Shown here one piece after another: positions 57,689 to 64,000 of a DNA stretch of 64,000 nucleotides. The stretch lies in NCBI RefSeq assembly GCF_030864355.1, contig NC_083395.1, positions 2,418,001-2,482,000 on the forward strand, given 5' to 3'. The notes beneath the pieces were generated by a model. The model was not told the origin of the DNA, ran no database searches, and worked only from the letters and a program-made list of their open reading frames with translations. A program made the position numbers and the translations under genes. Each line of letters opens with the position of its first letter. Position 1 is the first letter of the stretch. This stretch comes from Cutaneotrichosporon cavernicola (Eukaryota > Basidiomycota > Tremellomycetes > Trichosporonales > Trichosporonaceae).

Positions 57689-59642
57689 ATGTCTGAGAAG
57701 ATAACCGACGCGACTGCGCCCGTCCAGGCGCCACTCGCGCCTGCAGTTTCGCCCGACTCGGGCTTGGACGCCTCCAAGCATGCCGACCTCGTCGACATGA
57801 CGGTCAACGCTCGTCGCGCCGCCGACAAGGAGCGGGGCATGACCCTCATGCAGGGCTTGCGCCTATACCCAAAGGCCGCTGCGTGGTCAATGCTCATCTC
57901 CATGTGCATTGTTATGGAGGGTGAGTCAGCACTTGGGGGTCCAGCTGACATCAGGCTTCCAGGTGTGCCTCACGCCCAACCTCATCAACCTCCAGTCGTT
58001 CGCGAGCAAGTTTGGTCACCTCAACAGCAAGGGGGTGTACGAGGTGGAGGCCAAGTGGATTGCGGGCTTGACCAACGGTGCGACGGTCGGCCAGATCATC
58101 GGTCTCTTTATCGCCGGTATTGTTGCTGAGCGCATCGGCTATCGCTACACGGTCATCATCGCGCTCGTGTGGATCACGGCCTTCCTCACCCTCTTCGTCA
58201 CCGCCAACAACCTCACAACCCTCCTCATGGGCGAGATCCTTTGCGGCCTCCCTTGGGGTGCGTTCCAGACCATCTGCATCAGTTACGCCGCCGAGGTTTG
58301 CCCCATCGCGCTCCGCGGGTACCTCACATGCTTTGTCAACTGCTGCTGGGGCATTGGGCAGGTGATTGGTATCGGCGTCATCAAGGCGCAGGCCGACCGT
58401 AACGACATGGGTCACTGGTCGTGGCGCTTGCCTTACGCGCTCCAGTGGATGTGGCCCGTGCCCCTCGCCATCGGCGTCTTCTTCGCTCCCGAGAGCCCTT
58501 GGTGGCTCGTCCGCCGCGGCCGCCTCGAGGACGCCAAGAAGAACCTCCTCCGCCTTACCTCGCTCAACCGCGACACCGAGTTTGATGCCGACGAGACCAT
58601 CGACATGATGCGTCACACTACCGAGCTCGAGCAGGAGATCACCGCGGGCGCATCCTACCTTGACTGCTTCAAGGGTGTCGACCTTCGCCGCACGGAAATT
58701 GTTGCAATGACATGGGTGAGTTGAAATTTCGAGGTGGCTTGCGGCAATTGCGCGCTCGGACGCCACATCCCTGCGCCACACCACGCCCTACCAGTTGCCC
58801 TTATCCACATGTCCATCAGCTGACGACCAGGCTATCCAGAACCTCTCGGGCAACTCGTTCTCAGGGTGAGTTTCCGTCCGCACCAGCTGCACACGGACCA
58901 TACGGCGCGGAACACAGGCTCACATCAGATACTCGGCCTACTTCCTCACCAAGGCTGGTGTCTCGCCCTCGCACTCTTACTCGTTCGCGCTCGGCCAGTA
59001 CTCGATCAACATTGTCGGCGTGTTCGGCGCGTGGGCCCTCATGGCTTGGGGCATCGGCCGTCGACGCTTGTACGTTGGTGGCCTCGCGTGCCTCTGTGTC
59101 GCACTGTTCGTCATGGGCTTCCTCGGTCTTGTTCCCAAGGCGCACCGAGACTCTGGCGCGATGGCCACCGGCGCAATGATGATCATCTGGGCCGCCTGTT
59201 ACCAGCTGAGTGAGTGTCTTTTTTATTTTATTTTTTCTATTTGGGAAGCTGACACCAAGCCGTCGGGTCCGTGTGCTACTCACTCGTCGCCGAACTGTCG
59301 ACGCGCCGGCTTCAGATCAAGACAGTCGTCATTGGCCGCATGGCGTACAACATCATTGCGATCATCTGCAACATTCTCACGCCATACATGCTCAACGAGA
59401 GCGCGTGGAACTGGGGCAACTTTGCCGGCTTTTTCTGGGGCGGCTCGTGTTTCCTCTCTCTCGTGTACGCCTACTTCCGCATCCCCGAGCCGCGCGGACG
59501 CACGTTTGCCGAGATTGACGTTCTCTTCGAGCGCAAGGTGCCGGCACGCAAGTTTGAGTCTACCAAGGTCGACCCGTTCGAGGTCCACCTCGACGAGAAG
59601 CGTCACAGTGTCTCGCACGTCGAGCTGCCGGAAAAGGCGTAG
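57689..59642 (+). CDS. MFS sugar transporter (sugar porter family, alpha-glucoside-permease-like)
   Basis: Plasma-membrane sugar:H+ symporter type, 12 predicted helices. Starts MSEKITDATAPVQAPLAPAV; introns near 57921-57956, 58715-58831, 58866-58928 and 59210-59260. Sugar-porter signatures: GLFIAGIVAERIGYRY (loop 2-3), PESPWWLVRRGR (after helix 6, with the Glu-Ser of PESPR), MAWGIGRRRLY (loop 8-9) and IPEPRGRTFAEIDVLFERK (PETKG-like, after helix 12). The tail ARKFESTKVDPFEV is the pattern of fungal general alpha-glucoside (maltose) permeases. Its place beside inositol oxygenase makes an inositol or uronate role possible, but sequence favours a glucoside-type porter. Confidence 0.88.
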
Positions 59643-60217
59643 GTTTCATGACGAGACGCTGCGGCCAAGTGTATCTGAGAGAGATTCCGTGGGTTGCGGC
59701 GTGTTTCCGGAGACGAGGTATCAGTCTATAGCGTGGTAATGCAGTATTGTTTTTGCAACAGTTCACTGGCGGCCTTGGATTGGATCAAAGGTGAATACGT
59801 TCCAAGATTTGGCGCGCGGTGGAGGTGCCGATTTGCTTCCGTAACCTTGATTCGTCTTACTAGTCACTCCCAATACCCATTCTTAATCGACGTCGGGCAG
59901 CAGTAACCGTGTCCTTCCAAGTAATGGTTTCGCCATGGAATCTGCAGCTGTGCAGAGCACATTCGATACATGCATGTATCCAGTTGGAACCGTTCGAATT
60001 GCACTCTTCTGGTAGACTTTATTCGCCGTTAGGTTCATCTACCCATGCCAACCGGGTATCCGCGGCGCATATATCCGGAAGCACACGTGGGTCAAACGCC
60101 GACCAAGTGTCAGCGTGGCGCGTCTCCAGGGTGGGTGAGTGAGTCAAGATGGAACAGAGTTGGACCACTTCTGAAATACGCCACTATACACATAACACTC
60201 CATCGCACCCCGTCACC
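59643..60217. other. Intergenic MFS transporter - DnaJ gene
   Basis: 575 bp between two plus-strand genes. No gene or strong site recognised. Confidence 0.55.
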
Positions 60218-62120
60218 ATGGAAGGCAACAAGGAGGAGGCTCTGCGCTGTCTTGGCATTGCCCAGCGCCACCGCGCCGCATCAAATCATGCCGCAGCACT
60301 CCGCTTTGCGCGCAAGTCGGTGTCGTTATACTCGACACCCGAGGGCGAGAAGATGGTCCTCCTCATCCAGCAGGAGATCTCAGTGTCGGGGGCAGCTTCC
60401 GGGACAGACTCTGCGTCTGAAGCGAGGAGTCCGCCAACAAGTGGGGCGACCACACCCACGCCACAGGCCAAGTCGAGCGGCGTCGAGGAACATGTCACGA
60501 CCGCGCGCCAACGAGCGACAGCCAGCTCGGCCAGCTCGGCCGAGAAGAAGCCAGGAGTAAAGTACACGGTCAAGCAGATTGAGGTCGTGGCGCGCGTCAA
60601 GCGGTGTCGGCATCATGCGTACTACGAGATCTTGGCGGTCGAGAAGACCTGTACAGAGAACGACGTCAAGCGCGCGTACAAGAAGTTGGCGCTCGCGTTG
60701 CACCCGGACAAGAACAACGCACCGGGTGCGGACGAGGCGTTCAAGAGTGAGTCGAGCGAGGCGGCGTCAGCGGCGTCAGTTGAAAGACAAGGTGGTGTCG
60801 TGGGGATGACGCGGCTCTGGCTGGTGATGGTGATGGTGATGAGTGGAGTCGCATGGCTAACTGCAGTGGTCTCAAAGGCGTTCCAGGTGCTCTCTGACAA
60901 GGGCCTCCGCGAGGTGTACGACATGAACCCCACAATCGACCCGACACAGCGCGGCGGTGGTGGTGGTGGTGGCAGTGGCATGGCGCGCGGCTTCCCCGGC
61001 GGAGGAGGGATGCGGTTCCAGACCCACCCTGGGTTCCAGCAGGAGATGAACCCCGAGGACCTGTTCAACATGTTCTTCGGGGGCGGCGGGATGGACCAGG
61101 GCTTTGGTGGGCCGTTTGGCGGCGGTGCACGAGGTGAGTATCCCTCCCCACATGGACACGAGCGACCCCTCGAGCGGCAAGATCAGCGGCGCTCTGAGCC
61201 GCAACATTGGCGGCCAGAGCCGTCGTTTGAGGGCGTACCAGAATGGCACGGGCGGCCACAGGAATGGCAGGAGCGTCCAGGGCCATTCCACGGCCACACG
61301 GGGTGGGCGCATCTTCCGAGCACGCCAGCAGACCCGCGTTGGAGACGCCCACCGATGGGTCAGAGGCTGCCCTTTCCGAGCTGGGCGATACCGCTGTCGG
61401 AGCGGTACATTCATCCCCCAGGCTTCTGCGGACTACGCGACTGTGTCATCTGCGCGTAGGCGCTTGGGGCCGCCGGCGTGTCGCATCCTGAAACCACCCA
61501 CCTCGGCTGACATCAGTATACACGTTCGGCGGCCCGCGCCGGCGGCCCGGACAGTTCGCCAACGCACGAGGCGAGGACATGACCCCGAGCTCGCCGCTCA
61601 TGGCGTTCCTTCCCGTCCTCCTCCTCGTTGCATTCGTGCTCTTTTCTCTCCTCCCATCCTTGTTCGGCGACACGACCCCTGATCCCGGATTCACGTTCAG
61701 GCCGACGAACCGTTTCAGCGAGGCGCGACACACGACGCCACGTAACGTCAACTACTACGTCAACCCGACCGAGTGGGAAAGTTCGGCAGTGTGGCAAAGC
61801 GTTCCCGAGCAATACCGGCAACGGAAGGACGCCGCACAGTTTAGCTCAAAGCTCAAGAACTTTGAGTTTGACGTCGAGCAGACGCAGATCCAGCACCTCC
61901 AGGCAGAAGTGAGTCGAGCTGGCCAAGCTGACGCGGCCATTGAGATGTCAGCTAACACCAGTGCCGCGCGTTCGACAACGCCCGTCAGCGCAAGATTGCA
62001 GAGGAGGCAGGCGTGTTTGGATGGGGAGCAGACTACGCCAAGATCCGCGAGCTGCGCTCACAGACCAATGCGGCCTGCGAGCAGCTGCGGAAATGGGGCG
62101 TGAGCACACTGGCTTACTAG
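60218..62120 (+). CDS. HLJ1: ER membrane DnaJ protein, DNAJB12/DNAJB14/Hlj1 type
   Basis: Hsp40 co-chaperone for ER-associated degradation, J domain facing the cytosol. Starts MEGNKEEALRCLGIAQRHRAA, the N-terminal helix typical of this group. The J domain (about 60610-60930) reads YYEILAVEKTCTENDVKRAYKKLALALHPDKNNAPGADEAFK, with the HPD motif, then VVSKAFQVLSDKGLREVYD after a 119-base intron. A Gly/Phe-rich linker follows. A long intron (about 61132-61515) joins ARG to VYTFGG. One transmembrane helix (LMAFLPVLLLVAFVLFSLLP) and the luminal DUF1977 domain (FRPTNRFSEARHTTPRNVNYYV onward) complete it. End WGVSTLAY, TAG at 62118-62120. Gene symbol by orthology guess. Confidence 0.88.
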
Positions 62121-62318
62121 ATGACGTGGCATGCACTGTGGCATTGTATTTTTCCACATCAAGAGACACGTAACACGTATATTAGTCTATCCACAAACTA
62201 TAGTCAGGTATAATTGAGTCCCCTAGCTACGACCACGCTAGCCGAGATGAGAGGGTTGGGTTGCGCCTCGCGCGTTGAACGCAAAGTTGAGTATGCGGTG
62301 AGCGAGGCGCGGCTGGCC

Positions 62319-63719
62319 CTAGGCAACCGTCTCGAGGTGTATCGGGGGGTTGAACCGGAGCGCTGGGCCCGTGGTCATGCTCGCGTTGAGAGCAGACAGC
62401 TCGTCGTCGAGGACTCTGCGGGCGATCGTGTCGCCATCGCGCACAAGTGACGAGTAGTGCTTCTTGAGCCTGCTGTCGACCTTGAGGAGGAGGTCTATGA
62501 CGGGCTGTGTGAGCTTCTGGCCCTCGCCGACAAACGCGCTGTTCTTGGGCATGTCGCCAAAGAGCGCAGCATCCGTCGCTACACTCCAGATACCCGTGTC
62601 GTTGCCGCGGACGCTGATGAAAGCGGATGGGTGAAGCAGTGTGCCATGTGCCGGGTCCGTGTTGCGCGCGCCCGCAACATTTGGGAGAAGCATGTTCAGG
62701 AGCTTTTTGTACACGTCTCGGATGATGGAGCAAGTCGACGCGTGTACTTGAAAGTAGTCGGGTGTGAATGGCTGCGGGAGTTAGCACGTGAGTGCGGCGA
62801 GTAAGTTGTACGTACCATGACGGCCAGGACCAGGAACGCGTCCGACGACGCGTCGATTGACGCAATCGTCACCTCTGCCGTCGATGTGCTCTGCGCAGCG
62901 CTGGGACGCGGTACCGGCCGTCGTGGGCGGAAAAAGTTACGCTGTGGTTAGCCAAATTATTAGCGAGACATACAATAGGTCCAACAACTTTACCACTGTT
63001 TGCGCTTTGCTCCGACCACTGCTCCCACTCGCCCATGAGCTGGTACGCGGCGCGGAGAAAGTCCTGCGCGCCAGCAATATCAAATAGTCCGGCAAGAGAG
63101 AGGCCGAGCGCATACTCTTGCCGTGCGAGCGTGTCGAGCTGTTTGGTGCCTAATGCGGCCTCGAGCGCACTCCGCTCAACATGTACCGTGTTGAGCCATG
63201 GCTGGTCTCTGCGATTAGCTCAATCACACGAGCGACGTACCCATTATACCACTGCATGAGGTATGACCATTGGAAGACGCGTTCGCGCACGAGCACAAAC
63301 ACGTCTTCTACGCGGCGAACAGAGCGGGGGATCTGGCTCGGCGCCTGCGCACGGCCATACACGCTGCTGGTGCTTGAACCGCTCACGGTCCTCCCGACAC
63401 CGTGGTAGATACTGCCTGCGCCCCGACTACTCTCGCCAAGAGTATAGTCGTGGCTCTCATCCGAGCTTGTCAAAGAGGGTGAGTACGAGCCCTGCATGTA
63501 CGCGCTCGGCGGGGCCGTGTATCCCCCCGGGGAAGAGCGCGAGGGCTTGCCCAGCGCAGCAAGGAGGGACTGTTGTTAATACGGGAAGACGTTGTCTTGA
63601 CTCTTGACTCTTGACTCACAGACGATTGCTGCTGTCAGTTTAGCATTGTCCTGCACTGCACGCACCTTGCGCTTCATGTGAGACTTGGAGATACTGCCAA
63701 AGTCCATGGCGTTTGGCAT
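62319..63719 (-). CDS. Fungal protein of unknown function with probable 9-base microexon
   Basis: ATG at 63717-63719 (MPNAMDFGSISKSHMKRK); a second in-frame ATG follows at residue 5. After intron 63629-63665 a 9-base exon (63620-63628, QSS) and intron 63570-63619 lead to SLLAALGKPSRSS. A disordered Ser/Gly/Tyr-rich part precedes a helical core: VEDVFVLVRERVFQWSYLMQWYNG, then WLNTVHVERSALEAALGTKQL and QEYALGLSLAGLFDIAGAQDFL. The C-terminal part, VYKKLLNMLLPNVAG to LRFNPPIHLETVA, is also helical (DLLLKVDSRLKKHYSSLV). No membrane helix or known catalytic motif. I do not recognise the family. TAG at 62319-62321; convergent with the DnaJ gene. Confidence 0.7.
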
Positions 63720-63880
63720 GCTCAGTAGTTGGATGGACGATGAGGAAGCAAGTAGATACAGATACAGTTGAGGGGTTTCAGAAAGGGTGACAGGAGGTAA
63801 ACGCGGGAAGAGCGGGAGTTGATTGTATTGCAAGGGTAACTATACAACCTTACTGTAATTGACACTATAGGTTAATAGAA

Positions 63881-63925
63881 TCAGTGGAGGCCCGAACAAG
63901 GAATCAGTTGGAGGCCCGAACAAGG
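63881..63925. repeat. Two direct copies of a 21-base unit
   Basis: TCAGTGGAGGCCCGAACAAGG at 63881-63901 recurs as TCAGTTGGAGGCCCGAACAAGG at 63904-63925, differing by one inserted T. It lies upstream of the preceding minus-strand gene; the rest of 63720-64000 shows no gene. Confidence 0.85.
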
Positions 63926-64000
63926 CCTAGAATCCTTACATCACTCCCTCCACAATTCACAATCGCCTTACCACACTCCTTCCCTCTCATGTCTCGTCTC

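Noticed and set aside
57951..58784. 277-codon minus-strand frame opposite the MFS transporter
   Set aside because: Antisense shadow; crosses a transporter intron without any feature of its own.
61104..61682. 192-codon plus-strand frame in the DnaJ region
   Set aside because: Lies largely in an intron and in the wrong frame for DUF1977; kept only as a finding about the long intron.

Overview
This window is nuclear DNA of a yeast-like basidiomycete, most probably a tremellomycete and perhaps of the Trichosporonales (inference from gene content and intron style; no marker gene settles the species). Coding regions are GC-rich. Most genes are split by very short introns, often 31-45 bases, with a GTRNGY-type donor and a CTGAC or CTAAC branch site a few bases before the acceptor AG. 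I used that signature to place exon joints and to recover coding parts that single reading frames miss. About 25 protein genes are visible. I saw no transposon, virus, CRISPR array or rRNA gene.

Layout. 1-4269: 3' part of FAB1 (PI3P 5-kinase). 4492-11544: CCH1, the fungal four-domain calcium channel. 12235-13153: an NAD(P)-binding NmrA/epimerase-like protein. 14134-14622: a small unknown protein, followed by a 2.5 kb gap. 17119-19088: MPE1 (cleavage/polyadenylation). 19567-20187: ERV1. 20981-22374: a mitochondrial SAP-domain protein (AIM34-like), head to head with RER2 (22808-24028). 24200-24414: a small two-exon gene resembling ATP synthase subunit k. 24775-25427: RPL18. 26443-30797: a membrane-anchored kelch protein. 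31348-32169: RPS15. 32907-35066: NOT3/5. 35363-37266: DPB2. 37429-39800: GEM1, head to head with UGO1 (40438-41941). 42007-44776: a 5'-nucleotidase-like phosphoesterase. 45068-48731: RPA135 of RNA polymerase I. 49252-50385: unknown. 50838-53215: a Zn2Cys6 regulator. 53699-55046: a SWIM-finger protein with a USP-like, apparently inactive domain. 55544-56551: myo-inositol oxygenase, head to head with an MFS sugar transporter (57689-59642). 60218-62120: an ER DnaJ protein (DNAJB12/HLJ1 type). 62319-63719: unknown protein with a probable 9-base microexon.

Most of this is ordinary housekeeping content. Several head-to-head pairs look functionally meaningful. GEM1 and UGO1, both mitochondrial outer-membrane dynamics factors, share 637 bp. 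Inositol oxygenase and an MFS carrier share a 1.1 kb promoter region with six CCG-N2/3-CGG palindromes. AIM34 and RER2 share a promoter with two E-boxes.

The points I would look at first are the pseudo-deubiquitinase-like SWIM protein, the palindrome array, the CCH1 pore with Asn in repeat I, the overlooked small mitochondrial gene and the microexon. I did not find a clearly new multi-gene system.
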